Positions 41,344 through 49,858 of a stretch of 64,000 nucleotides of DNA are shown here, piece after piece (the first letter of the stretch is position 1; each line of letters starts with the position of its first letter). A program made the position numbers and the translations under genes. The notes under the pieces are model-generated. The model had not been told where the DNA came from, did not search any database, and saw nothing but the letters and a program-made list of their open reading frames with translations. This stretch comes from Clostridia bacterium (GTDB lineage Bacteria > Bacillota_A > Clostridia > Oscillospirales > CAG-272), in NCBI GenBank assembly GCA_017468115.1, contig JAFUJS010000008.1:1-64000 (forward strand), given 5' to 3'.

Positions 41344-41907
41344 TTACACCTGCTGGTCGGTTGGTAGTAAGAAGTGCTTGCCTGATTTTGAGGTAAAGTT
41401 AATCTTAGAGGACAAAAGGTCAAGGGCACAAATGTTTGTTGTGAAGCAAACAGTCTTTCCCATGCTTTTGTATGCGTTGAGCTGGCTTATGCAAAGAATA
41501 ATTTCTGTGGTAGCCTTAAGAAGCCTTTTATAGTACGCCTCCCAGTCCCCGGCGTGTCTTAGTGCGCAGAAGGACTCCATTGATTTAACCAATTCTCTTG
41601 ACGAGATGTTAACTGCCACGTCAGGGCCTGATTTGCTTGACGAAGAAACAGTATGCTTAAGAAAGAAGCTAAGCTCCTTGTCAAGCTCTTCACAAACATC
41701 TTCAATTGCCATAAGATAGGGCAGAGCTTCAAAGCTAACACGAGGAAGGTCGCCGCCCATGAGGGCGCAAATGTGCGGAATTCTTTCGTTTTCCTTCCAA
41801 TATCTGCATAAAAGCTGGGCACCGTCAACCCTTACGCCGTCGTCATAGCCGTCAGAGCTAATAAGACGGGCAAGTGTGAAAATATCTTTATCAGAACCTA
41901 TTTCCAT
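41344..41907 (-). CDS. Hypothetical protein of unit A
   Basis: A 187-residue soluble protein of helical character: MEIGSDKDIFTLARLIS at the start, and a central Leu-rich helix pair around CEELDKELSFFLKH. No motif, signal peptide or membrane helix is visible. It is the second gene of unit A, two bases after the AAA+ gene and two before the 695-residue protein, so it is likely translated in fixed ratio with them. I do not recognise the family; an adaptor for the AAA+ protein would fit the context. Confidence 0.6.
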   Translation of the reverse strand: MEIGSDKDIFTLARLISSDGYDDGVRVDGAQLLCRYWKENERIPHICALMGGDLPRVSFEALPYLMAIEDVCEELDKELSFFLKHTVSSSSKSGPDVAVNISSRELVKSMESFCALRHAGDWEAYYKRLLKATTEIILCISQLNAYKSMGKTVCFTTNICALDLLSSKINFTSKSGKHFLLPTDQQV

Positions 41908-41909
41908 TT

Positions 41910-44228
41910 TTACCTCAATTCAACTACTAGTGCGCCATTAACTAAATTCATAATGGCACGAAGACCCTCGCCGGGGTTTTCAAACAGGAAGTCCTTAATG
42001 GGGTCTCTCATTAAGAAATCAACTCTGTCTATAATACCTCTTGCACCAAGGTCAATAATTTCCTTTCTCATAACATCGTCTTGGATGAAGCGAGCGGCAT
42101 CGTCGCTTATTTCCAAGTCAAGTCTGCTATCGTTTTCTTCCCTTAAGGACTCCTTAAAGTCCTCAATGGTGTTTTTAGCGATTGCCTTTGCGTTATAATC
42201 GCCGATAAATCTATAAACAAGAATGTTGCTTTCGCCCACACGTCCGAGAATTTCCTTGCGCTGAAGCTCTACCTCGAAGTAGTGTCGAATGCTTTCCTTA
42301 ACATTTTCCTCAACGAAAATATTAAATGCTGCAAGGGCAGAGTCTGCCTTGCCATCGAAAAGATATGGGTAGCAAAGCTTGAAAAATTCGTGCTCACGGT
42401 AGTCTGTTGTAAGACCCGAATAGAGAACGAGAGTTTTCAAAACCTCATAAGCCTTAAGGGCAGCTGTCTTCTTATCCTCGTCTGTGGCAGCCTTGAATTG
42501 TTCCAGTCTGTTGTCCAGCTCCTGAGAATATCTGTTAATGCAATTTGTTTTCTCGGCAGGTGGCAAATCACGTGGAAGATTTGGAGCAATACCTCTGTTA
42601 GAGGTAAAGATAATGATGGATTGTGAGAAGGAAACAGTTTCGCCCTTTCCGTCTGTCAATCTACCATCTCCAAGAATTTGAAGGAATTTGTCCCAAATGC
42701 GAGGGGAAGCCTTTTCAATCTCGTCGAAAAGAACAACGGAGAATGGCTCCTCACGAATAGCCTTGGTAAGCTCACCGCCGTCCTCGTAGCCCACATATCC
42801 CGGAGGCGCTCCAAAAAGACGAGAGTCTGTGTGCTCGCTGCTAAATTCACTCATATCGAAGCGAATAATTTTGTCTTGGCTGTGGAATATGTTTTCAGCA
42901 ATCTGCTTGGCAATTTCCGTTTTACCGGTACCGGTAGGTCCGGCAAGGAAGAAAATAGCCTTTGGTCTGCGGTCGTTCTTTTTGCTGGAGTTGACACCGG
43001 TAGCAGCCGCCTTAAGTGAGTCGGCAACAGCCTCAACAATGTGGTTTTGACCCTTGATTTTTTTCTTTACCTCGTCGGCAAACTTTCTTGTGTTTTCCTT
43101 AAGAGCAGGGTCCTTCCATGGGTCGTAAACCTCGCCACACTCAAAAGCTAATACGGTTTTGTCGATGCTTTCGATGCGTTTGAAGCTTGGCATTTGCTCT
43201 CCGTTGTTTTGGATAAACGCCTTTAGCTGAAGAAGTCTGCGAAGAGAATACTTCTCGGTATATACCGCAAACTTTCCTATTTTCTTGCCTCTCTTACGGC
43301 GTAGGTCCTCCTCACGCTTAGTCTCGTCCTCTTCATTTGATGTAACCACGATTTCGTTCATAACATCTGCCATTTCAACCTCAAAAAAGGTTTCTCTGAA
43401 CTTAGTGTTGGGGCAGGGAATGGTAATTTTCTTAACAGCGGGGTTGCTGCCCTCGGACTCAAACCAAACAGGCAAGTCGTTCATCTTATCTACAAAGAGC
43501 ATAAGCCTGCATGGAGAGGACGCAATTTGTGTTGTGTTAAACAGCACCATAAGCATATCTCCCTCGGTATCTGTGGGTCTGCCCGGGGTTGCCATAAATC
43601 TGGAAACAGATGGAAGAATAAACAAAAACGGCTTTGCGTTTGGATAGCTTTCCTTTTTAGCCTCGAATTGCAGGGTAACATCGTGAATACGCTTTAGGTC
43701 GGTAACACGGGCACCCTTCATATCTGCAGAATCTCTCTTGTCGTTTTCGTCGCAATAGGAGTTTCTGTAATAATCAAGGAACATTTTCACATTGTCGCTT
43801 GTTTCATCCTTGTCGTAGAAAATGAAGGAGTTGAACCAATCTCTTGTGTAATTTGGTGTTTCTTGAGCGTCGCACTCATCAGCTGCATCATCATCCTCGT
43901 CATCAGCAGATTCCTGGCTCGGGTCCCGGTCGGGGATTTTTTCTCCGGATGCTCTTGTGTGGTCGTAAAAAACTACACAGTAATCGTCGCAAAATCTCTT
44001 AGCAATAGATTCCTGCAGAGTGGAGTATTCATAAAACTCCTCGGAAGCGCCGCTATTATCAGAATAGCTTTCAAGAGAGAAGCTGTCAGAGGCGGCTCTC
44101 AGCGCCAACGACGGCTGAAGGTCATTTATATTTCCCTCGAAAATAAAGCTTTGAAAGGTGGAGAGGTACATAGAAAGGTCTCTTGCCCATTTTATGTCGT
44201 AATTTGGTAAAGAATTGTTCTGCGTCAT
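41910..44228 (-). CDS. ClpB/ClpA-type AAA+ ATPase with unique N-terminal region
   Basis: A 772-residue protein. Residues 1-380 are a unique region with an acidic stretch (ESADDEDDDAADE near 105-118) and a Rossmann-like segment (FLFILPSVSRF). A single AAA+ module of the Clp D2 type follows: Walker A GPTGTGKT (430-437), RFDMSEFS, the pore loop GAPPGYVGYE (473-482), Walker B VVLFDE (498-503) and sensor 1 FTSNRG. The C-terminal Clp small domain is present. Clp-type proteins unfold or remodel proteins. No ClpP-binding loop is obvious, so remodelling is likelier than degradation. It is the first gene of unit A, with AAGGAGA eight bases before ATG and an extended -10 promoter. T6SS ClpV-like disassembly is an alternative analogy, not supported by neighbours. 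Confidence 0.85.
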   Translation of the reverse strand: MTQNNSLPNYDIKWARDLSMYLSTFQSFIFEGNINDLQPSLALRAASDSFSLESYSDNSGASEEFYEYSTLQESIAKRFCDDYCVVFYDHTRASGEKIPDRDPSQESADDEDDDAADECDAQETPNYTRDWFNSFIFYDKDETSDNVKMFLDYYRNSYCDENDKRDSADMKGARVTDLKRIHDVTLQFEAKKESYPNAKPFLFILPSVSRFMATPGRPTDTEGDMLMVLFNTTQIASSPCRLMLFVDKMNDLPVWFESEGSNPAVKKITIPCPNTKFRETFFEVEMADVMNEIVVTSNEEDETKREEDLRRKRGKKIGKFAVYTEKYSLRRLLQLKAFIQNNGEQMPSFKRIESIDKTVLAFECGEVYDPWKDPALKENTRKFADEVKKKIKGQNHIVEAVADSLKAAATGVNSSKKNDRRPKAIFFLAGPTGTGKTEIAKQIAENIFHSQDKIIRFDMSEFSSEHTDSRLFGAPPGYVGYEDGGELTKAIREEPFSVVLFDEIEKASPRIWDKFLQILGDGRLTDGKGETVSFSQSIIIFTSNRGIAPNLPRDLPPAEKTNCINRYSQELDNRLEQFKAATDEDKKTAALKAYEVLKTLVLYSGLTTDYREHEFFKLCYPYLFDGKADSALAAFNIFVEENVKESIRHYFEVELQRKEILGRVGESNILVYRFIGDYNAKAIAKNTIEDFKESLREENDSRLDLEISDDAARFIQDDVMRKEIIDLGARGIIDRVDFLMRDPIKDFLFENPGEGLRAIMNLVNGALVVELR

Positions 44229-44260
44229 TGTTAAATTCTCCTTAAAGTAATATTAAAATA

Positions 44261-44269
44261 ATTATAACA
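44261..44269 (-). promoter_or_regulatory. Extended -10 promoter of unit A
   Basis: On the minus strand TGTTATAAT (44269-44261) is an extended -10 element about 33 bases upstream of the AAA+ start codon. The -35 region is poor (GTGACA, 19-bp spacer) and is occupied by direct repeats, which suggests activator control. Confidence 0.65.
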
Positions 44270-44281
44270 TATTATTTAACA

Positions 44282-44300
44282 ATTTTGTCACATTTTGTCA
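44282..44300. repeat. Direct repeats upstream of the unit A promoter
   Basis: ATTTTGTCA occurs at 44282-44290 and 44292-44300, with a partial third ATTTTGTA at 44313-44320. The first two are one helical turn (10 bp) apart and overlap the -35 region, as in sites for response-regulator-type activators. Confidence 0.6.
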
Positions 44301-44370
44301 TATTGGGTCGAAATTTTGTATAAATATACAAAAAAGAAAAAGTCAAATTGTTGATTTTGACGACTATCAA

Positions 44371-44398
44371 TGTAAAAGGTGTTGCAGCACATTTTACA
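44371..44398. promoter_or_regulatory. Hyphenated inverted repeat upstream of unit A
   Basis: TGTAAAA-G-GTG-TTGCAG-CAC-A-TTTTACA is a 28-bp inverted repeat about 105 bp upstream of the -10 box. It has no adjacent U-run, so it is not a terminator; a dimeric regulator site is plausible. Confidence 0.45.
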
Positions 44399-44473
44399 CA
44401 AAAAATTCCGAAATAAGTGGGGGAGTGTCTGATTTTGCGCGAACACCGTTTCCTGCAAATCCAAACTGTAAAA

Positions 44474-44504
44474 ATAAAAAACCGACACAGGGTCGGTCTT
44501 TTTT
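44474..44504 (-). terminator. Terminator of the HD-domain gene
   Basis: ACCGAC (44481-44486) and GTCGGT (44492-44497) pair around a 5-base loop; A and T runs flank both sides. It overlaps the end of the HD gene and separates it from the unit A promoter. Confidence 0.75.
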
Positions 44505-45162
44505 ACATTATTGCTTGGCTGTTTATCTCCAGCTTGAATTGTAAGCCAAGGGTGCTTGCTGCGTTTTTGCACATAAGCATTCTGGTGAGGAAAATCTCAA
44601 AGTAATCCATAACAGGGCAGATGTCCGTGTCAATCTTTAGCTTTAGGCATATTGTTGTTTTCTCGGGATTGATTTCAATGCCCGACTCATAAACAGAGTA
44701 GTTAACCCTGTCGTGAATATCGAACTTAATGTGGTCGGTGTTTCTGACCCTTGTTCGCCTTACATCGCTTTTGTCGGCAATAATAAGTGCTGCCGCAATA
44801 GGATTTACAGCCTCTCCGTCACCCTCGTCGTGATTTCCGATGGCGGTAACGATTGTGGCAATATCCTCAGCCTCCATATTCAGATTGTCAAGTATTCTAA
44901 ATGCCATAACAGCTCCGCTTTGAGAATGCTCACGCCTGTTTACTATGTTGCCGATGTCGTGAAGGTGTGAGGCAATCTTAACAAGCTCAATATCGTGCTG
45001 GTCGTAGCCAAGGGTGGAAAGTATATATTCGGCTCTTGATGCCACAAGACCCACGTGGGCAAAGCTGTGCTCTGTATAGCCAAGGGCAATTAGGGACTGG
45101 TCAGCCTTTTTTATGTATGCACTTATGCTTTCGTTGTGCTTAATATCGTTATAGGTAATCAT
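44503..45162 (-). CDS. HD-domain phosphohydrolase-like protein
   Basis: A 219-residue protein with ATG behind GAGGAG. The N-terminal 140 residues form an HD domain: HSFAHVGLVASRAEYI with the first metal His, SHLHDIGN as the HD doublet, and the later ITAIGNHDEG-type helix (AIGNHDEGDG) and DKSD motif. These residues bind one or two metals and hydrolyse phosphoesters such as nucleotides or (p)ppGpp-like substrates. The C-terminal 75 residues are a small beta domain (TICLKLKIDTDICPVMDYF). It is a single-gene unit with its own terminator, divergent from the EF-G-like gene. Substrate unknown. It borders the 37-kb array but is not in its operon. Confidence 0.85.
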   Translation of the reverse strand: MITYNDIKHNESISAYIKKADQSLIALGYTEHSFAHVGLVASRAEYILSTLGYDQHDIELVKIASHLHDIGNIVNRREHSQSGAVMAFRILDNLNMEAEDIATIVTAIGNHDEGDGEAVNPIAAALIIADKSDVRRTRVRNTDHIKFDIHDRVNYSVYESGIEINPEKTTICLKLKIDTDICPVMDYFEIFLTRMLMCKNAASTLGLQFKLEINSQAIM

Positions 45163-45444
45163 TTTTCTCCTCGGTTGTTTTTAGCTTTAGCGCGTTTTGC
45201 GCCCTTCCTTTTTATTTTACCACATTTATCATCATCTTACAACTATTATTTTTTACGGTAGAAAGCTTACGAGTTTCGTCAAGTTGCACAAAATTTACCA
45301 AAAAAGCCAAAAATATTAAACAAATTGCCCAAAAAATATTGCAAGGCTATTATAATTGTGATATTATTAAATCAAAGAAATAGCAAGGTGCATTTACTAA
45401 TAGAAGGTGCGCGCTTGACTACATATGAAAAGAGGAAAACAAAA

Positions 45445-47496
45445 ATGGCAAAGTTCAACACAAACGACATCAGAAACGTGGCTATCATCGGTCACAGTGG
45501 AAGCGGTAAAACTGCAACTATCGAGTCCATGCTCTTTAAGGCTAAGGCAACAGACCGCCTTGGTAGAGTATGCGACGGAAATACCGTTTCCGACTATGAT
45601 AGCGAGGAAATAAAGAGAGGCATTTCAATCGGAACATCTGTTGTTAACCTTGAGTGGCAGGGCGCAAAGATTAACCTTCTTGACTGCCCGGGCTTTTTGG
45701 GCTTTGCGGGAGAGGTTTCATCAGCCCTTCGTGTTGCTGATGCGGCTATTATTAATATTGATGCAAAGTCAGGTATGGAGGTTGGTACAGAGATTGGCTG
45801 GTACAACGCCCTTGAGGCAGGACTGCCAAGAGCATTCTTTGTAAATAAGTGCGACGACCCCGACGCAGACTTTGACAAGGTATTTAACCAGCTAAGAGAA
45901 GAGTTTGGTAATGCCCTTTGTCCTGTATTTATTCCTATCAAGGAGCCAAATGGCACAATGATGGTTGACCTAAAGACCATGAAGTGCTTCCGTTATCTTC
46001 CAAACGGCGAAAGACAAGAGGAGGAAATGACAGACTCCCGTCGTGCAGTTGCCGAAAAGTACGAGGAAATCTTTATGGAGGCAGTTGCTCAGACCAATGA
46101 GGAAATGCTTGAAAAGTTTTTCGAGGGCGAAAGATTCAGTGAGGAGGAGTGCGAAAATGCCCTGCACGAGGGTATGATAGTCGGCTCCATCGTTCCTGTA
46201 TGGTGCGGCTCCTCTGAAAATATGAGAGGCATTTACTCAATCCTTACATCTATTGCAAAATCCTTCCCAAGACACACAGCAAAGAAGGTTGAAAAGGACG
46301 TTGATGGCAACGACGTTGCTATTGAAAAGGAAGGCGAATGTAAGCTGTTTGTATTCAAGACAATCGCTGACCCATTTGTAGGTAGAGTTTCCTTCTTCAA
46401 GGTTATGTCCGGTGAGCTTAAGAAGGATATGACCCTTAAGAATGTAACCACAGGACAGGTTGAAAAGTTTGCAAAGATTTACACAATTTGCGGTAAAAAG
46501 CAGACAGAAACAGACTCCTTGGCTTGTGGCGATATCGGTGTTATTTCCAAGCTTCAAAACACCAACACAAACGACACACTTTGTGAAAAATCAGACACAG
46601 AGTACGCTAAAATCGTATTCCCAGAGGCAAATATGACCATGGCAATCAAGGTTGACTCCAAGGACGAGGATAAGGTTGCCACAGCAATTTCCAAGATTCT
46701 TGACGAGGACAAAACCGTTAAGTACGAAAACTTTGTTGAAACAGGCGAATTGCTTCTTAAGGGTATTGGCGACGTTCATCTTGACACAGTTGTATGTAAG
46801 CTAAAGAGCAGATATGGCGTTAATATTTCACTTGTTACTCCAAGAATAGCTTATAGAGAAACAATCAGAAAGACAATTTCCGTTGAAGGAAAGCATAAGA
46901 AGCAGTCCGGTGGCGCAGGTCAGTACGGCCACGTTAAAATCACATTCTCTCCAAGCGAGAATGATGGACTCACATTCACAACAAGCGTTGTTGGCGGCGA
47001 GGTTCCAAAGGGCTACTTCCCTGCAGTTGAAAAGGGCTTACAAGAGGCTATGGCGCAGGGCGTTATGCTTGGCTACCCAATGGTTAACCTGGCAGCAGAC
47101 CTGACAGGCGGCTCATACCACGATGTTGACTCAAACGAGCTTTCATTTAAGCTTGCCGCAAGACTTGCATATAAGGAGCTTGTAAACGCATCTCCAACAC
47201 TTCTTGAGCCAATCGGCACACTTAAGGTTAGCGTTCCTGAGACTATGGTTGGCGACGTTATGGGCGACCTTAACAAGCGTCGTGGCAGAGTTCTCGGTAT
47301 GGAGCCTGATAGCCACCGTCCAAAGTACACCGTGGTTGAGGGCGAGGTTCCAAAGGCTGAAATGGTAGACTATGTTATCGCTCTTCGTGCTATGACACAG
47401 GGTAGAGGTAGCTTTACCTTCCACTTCGCAAGATACGAGGAGGTACCTAGTCAGATTGCATCAAAGGTTCCACCATGTCCGATAGATAATCATTAA
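45445..47496 (+). CDS. Elongation factor G-like GTPase (EF-G paralogue)
   Basis: A 683-residue translational GTPase. ATG 45445 with AGAGG upstream is chosen; an earlier in-frame codon lacks a site. G1 is GHSGSGKT (16-23), G2-like RGISIGTS, G3 DCPGF (with Cys where EF-G has Thr/Ala) and G4 NKCD. Domains III-V follow with the EF-G hallmark QSGGAGQYGHV and a C-terminal RGRVLGME. The RGISI and DCPGF forms mark it as the EF-G-like paralogue rather than canonical FusA. Such proteins may act in ribosome recycling or under stress. Its leader is about 85 bases with TATAAT at 45351-45356. Monocistronic here, not beside rps genes. Confidence 0.9.
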   Translation: MAKFNTNDIRNVAIIGHSGSGKTATIESMLFKAKATDRLGRVCDGNTVSDYDSEEIKRGISIGTSVVNLEWQGAKINLLDCPGFLGFAGEVSSALRVADAAIINIDAKSGMEVGTEIGWYNALEAGLPRAFFVNKCDDPDADFDKVFNQLREEFGNALCPVFIPIKEPNGTMMVDLKTMKCFRYLPNGERQEEEMTDSRRAVAEKYEEIFMEAVAQTNEEMLEKFFEGERFSEEECENALHEGMIVGSIVPVWCGSSENMRGIYSILTSIAKSFPRHTAKKVEKDVDGNDVAIEKEGECKLFVFKTIADPFVGRVSFFKVMSGELKKDMTLKNVTTGQVEKFAKIYTICGKKQTETDSLACGDIGVISKLQNTNTNDTLCEKSDTEYAKIVFPEANMTMAIKVDSKDEDKVATAISKILDEDKTVKYENFVETGELLLKGIGDVHLDTVVCKLKSRYGVNISLVTPRIAYRETIRKTISVEGKHKKQSGGAGQYGHVKITFSPSENDGLTFTTSVVGGEVPKGYFPAVEKGLQEAMAQGVMLGYPMVNLAADLTGGSYHDVDSNELSFKLAARLAYKELVNASPTLLEPIGTLKVSVPETMVGDVMGDLNKRRGRVLGMEPDSHRPKYTVVEGEVPKAEMVDYVIALRAMTQGRGSFTFHFARYEEVPSQIASKVPPCPIDNH

Positions 47497-47521
47497 AGGT
47501 AGATAATTTATTAAATATTGC

Positions 47522-47550
47522 TTGACTTCATCAAAAAAATTTGATATAGT
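47522..47550 (+). promoter_or_regulatory. Promoter of the lipoprotein gene
   Basis: TTGACT (47522-47527) and TATAGT (47545-47550), 17-bp spacer, 40 bases before the ATG at 47590. Confidence 0.85.
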
Positions 47551-47589
47551 ATTTGTACAAAATATATTTTGCAAAGGAGAAAAGACATT

Positions 47590-49503
47590 ATGAAAACAAA
47601 AATCTTAGCAGTTCTTTTGGCAGTTTGTCTTTGTGTTCCATTTGTTTTCGCTTCCTGTAGCGATGGAACAGCAACAGTAAGTCCTATGGACTTTCTTGCA
47701 AGCGACGCATCAGTGAGACCTGAGCAGGGTCCTGTGTTTGACGCGCACCTAAGCATGAAGACAGAGGGTGAATTTACATTAGTAAATGGCCACTACTTTG
47801 TTGAAAAGGTAACAAGAGATGAGGACGTTACCGTAACACCGGAGGGCGGCACAGAGTACACCTACACAAAGCACTACACAGACTACAACATTTACAAAAC
47901 AGCAGACCAAACAAAGGTTGCTACCTACACAGCTCGTACCGACCTTGGCTACACAGATGAGGAACGTGATGACGACGAGGTTGTATATGTAAATATTTTC
48001 TTTCAGACGCTTAGCTTAAAGGGCGATGGCTACCTTGTTGTTAAAACGAGAACATATGACGATACATATGCAACAAAAATGATTAACGATAAAAATGAGG
48101 CTATCCTGTCCTACGAGGGCGACACTGATGAAAGCGTTTTATTTAACGGCATTTCAGCCTACCCAACGATGACAGTACGTACAACCTTCCACGCTACCCT
48201 TGATAATGTTCTTTACAGATTCGAGCTTGATGGTAAGGAAGCAACTGTTGTTAAGGATCTTGATCTGACACGTGTTGACAACGCTCTTTCTGAGGACATA
48301 GGCTATGGTGATATTAATTTGTCATACTATGCCGACGGAAAATATGTTTTTGTTTATGATGAGTATGTAGTTATCTACAACGATAAGCTGGAAGCGCCAA
48401 AGACTGTTGAATTTCCGCTTGACGAAAAGGTAACCGATCAACCACACAATGAAACAGAAGTAGCTATTGATGGTGTTTACAAGCTAAATAACGGCAATCT
48501 ATACATGCTTTACACAGAGAGCAAGGTGCTTGATTGCAACGATTGTGAAAATTCCTGCAATCTCTTCACAGAGGAAAAGGATAACTATCTATGGCTTGAC
48601 GGCACAACAGGCTATAACTACAAGGCATTTATTGTTGATGTTCAGTCCGCAAGCGTTAACGAGGTTAAGGCTCCATCTGTTTTAATCACAACTATAGCAG
48701 CTAACCCTAACGCAATGATTGAGATGTATACAGGCTCAAGGATTTATAAGGAAGATATTGAAAATGCGGTAAGCGGATATGAAATTGTTGACCAGTCCGT
48801 TGATGAATCTGAGAATGTAATGTGCGTTATGGATAATAAAGGCAACATTACAGCAACAGCGAAATATCCGGCAAACGTTTCAAACGTTTACCCGATTGGG
48901 GAAGGACAATATGTTGCCACAATCGGTGGCGTTGGCTACATTGTTGACAAGGACTATAACATTGTAAGCGAGATTCTTAGCGGAAGCAATGGCACAACAA
49001 ACACCACGATTATTGGCGACGCAGTTTATAACATGCTGACAGGTGAAAAGGTGTTCGATATTCCGGAGGAATACAATTTTGAGGGTGCAACAAGCGGTCT
49101 TTATATCTTCTTAAAATCTGAAGAGGTTGAAAACGAAGGCGTTACCGAAACAAAATATACAATCATGCTTGTTGACGAAAATGGCGAAACATATAAGTCA
49201 ATCGAAAAGGATGATTATACAAGTATTCAAAGATATAGTAGCGACTATCTCGTAATCAGAAAAGAAATTGTAATAGAGGATGAGCTTATTGGAGAGTATA
49301 CAGACTACTATCAATATATAATTTACAATGCAAACGGTAAACATGTTGCAACCATTGACGCTGATCAATATAACACACCATCATTCAGTTCATATGAAGA
49401 TATGCTGATTGTTAGATATATTGAGGACCTTAAGGAAGGCGAAGCAGAATCTAAGACTGTATTGCTTACTATCTTTGAGGCACCTACATCACAAGGCGAA
49501 TAA
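47590..49503 (+). CDS. Lipoprotein of unknown function
   Basis: A 637-residue protein; ATG 47590 follows AAAGGAG. A signal peptide (MKTKILAVLLAVCLCVPFVFASC) ends in a lipobox Cys, so it is anchored outside the cell. The mature chain is beta-rich with repeated blade-like segments (DGKYVFVYDEYVVIYND; YIVDKDYNIVSE; YTDYYQYIIYNANGKHVAT) that suggest a beta-propeller or WD-like fold. It is acidic and Tyr-rich. A CNDCENSC cluster near residue 318 may form disulfides or bind metal. No enzymatic motif is recognised. It has its own promoter and terminator and sits next to the feo operon, with no evidence of co-transcription. Confidence 0.75.
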   Translation: MKTKILAVLLAVCLCVPFVFASCSDGTATVSPMDFLASDASVRPEQGPVFDAHLSMKTEGEFTLVNGHYFVEKVTRDEDVTVTPEGGTEYTYTKHYTDYNIYKTADQTKVATYTARTDLGYTDEERDDDEVVYVNIFFQTLSLKGDGYLVVKTRTYDDTYATKMINDKNEAILSYEGDTDESVLFNGISAYPTMTVRTTFHATLDNVLYRFELDGKEATVVKDLDLTRVDNALSEDIGYGDINLSYYADGKYVFVYDEYVVIYNDKLEAPKTVEFPLDEKVTDQPHNETEVAIDGVYKLNNGNLYMLYTESKVLDCNDCENSCNLFTEEKDNYLWLDGTTGYNYKAFIVDVQSASVNEVKAPSVLITTIAANPNAMIEMYTGSRIYKEDIENAVSGYEIVDQSVDESENVMCVMDNKGNITATAKYPANVSNVYPIGEGQYVATIGGVGYIVDKDYNIVSEILSGSNGTTNTTIIGDAVYNMLTGEKVFDIPEEYNFEGATSGLYIFLKSEEVENEGVTETKYTIMLVDENGETYKSIEKDDYTSIQRYSSDYLVIRKEIVIEDELIGEYTDYYQYIIYNANGKHVATIDADQYNTPSFSSYEDMLIVRYIEDLKEGEAESKTVLLTIFEAPTSQGE

Positions 49504-49510
49504 TTAAAAC

Positions 49511-49540
49511 AAAAAAGACTTCCTTCGGGAAGTCTTTTTT
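49511..49540 (+). terminator. Terminator with UUCG loop
   Basis: AAAAAAGACTTCC (49511-49523) and GGAAGTCTTTTTT (49528-49540) enclose a TTCG tetraloop. Ends the lipoprotein gene. Confidence 0.9.
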
Positions 49541-49601
49541 ATGCATTTTCGGCACAAAGGCAAGGCTTTTCACATTTTTAGGCATCTCTTTGTGGCATAA
49601 T

Positions 49602-49648
49602 AAAAAAAGAAAAGCCCGTGCTGAGTTTCCCTAATTAGCACAGGCTTT
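49602..49648 (-). terminator. Terminator of the feo operon
   Basis: On the minus strand AAAGCCTGTGCT (49648-49637) pairs with AGCACGGGCTTT (49622-49611), one G-T pair, followed by a T-rich run to 49602. Confidence 0.8.
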
Positions 49649-49679
49649 CCTTTGGAAAGTTTTATGAGTATAAGCTAGA

Positions 49680-49847
49680 TTAAGATTTCTTTTCTTCGTT
49701 TTGGTGGCAGGAGCAGGACATTCCACAGCCTGCACAATTGCCGCCGCAGGAGCTTTTGCCCTTTACCTTTTTTACAATTTCAAAAATGATAATTCCCACA
49801 GTAAGGACAACAATTCCACATAGAATTATAATAGCCGCAGGGCTCAT
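49680..49847 (-). CDS. FeoB-associated Cys-rich membrane protein
   Basis: A 55-residue protein, too short for most gene callers. It starts at ATG 49847, 12 bases after the feoB stop, and ends at TAA 49680. The N-terminal half is one membrane helix (AAIIILCGIVVLTVGIIIF), followed by a Cys-rich tail (SCGGNCAGCGMSCSC), as in the FeoB-associated Cys-rich family. These small proteins accompany FeoB in Clostridia and may bind ferrous iron at the inner face. Order, size and Cys pattern make the call firm. Confidence 0.9.
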   Translation of the reverse strand: MSPAAIIILCGIVVLTVGIIIFEIVKKVKGKSSCGGNCAGCGMSCSCHQNEEKKS

Positions 49848-49858
49848 TTTTTAACACC

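Noticed and set aside
41910..44228. AAA+ protein taken as a T6SS ClpV
   Set aside because: No sheath, Hcp, VgrG or baseplate genes, and only one AAA+ module.
44288..44572. Minus-strand open frame upstream of the AAA+ gene
   Set aside because: It spans a terminator and an AT-rich promoter region with no ribosome site or domain.
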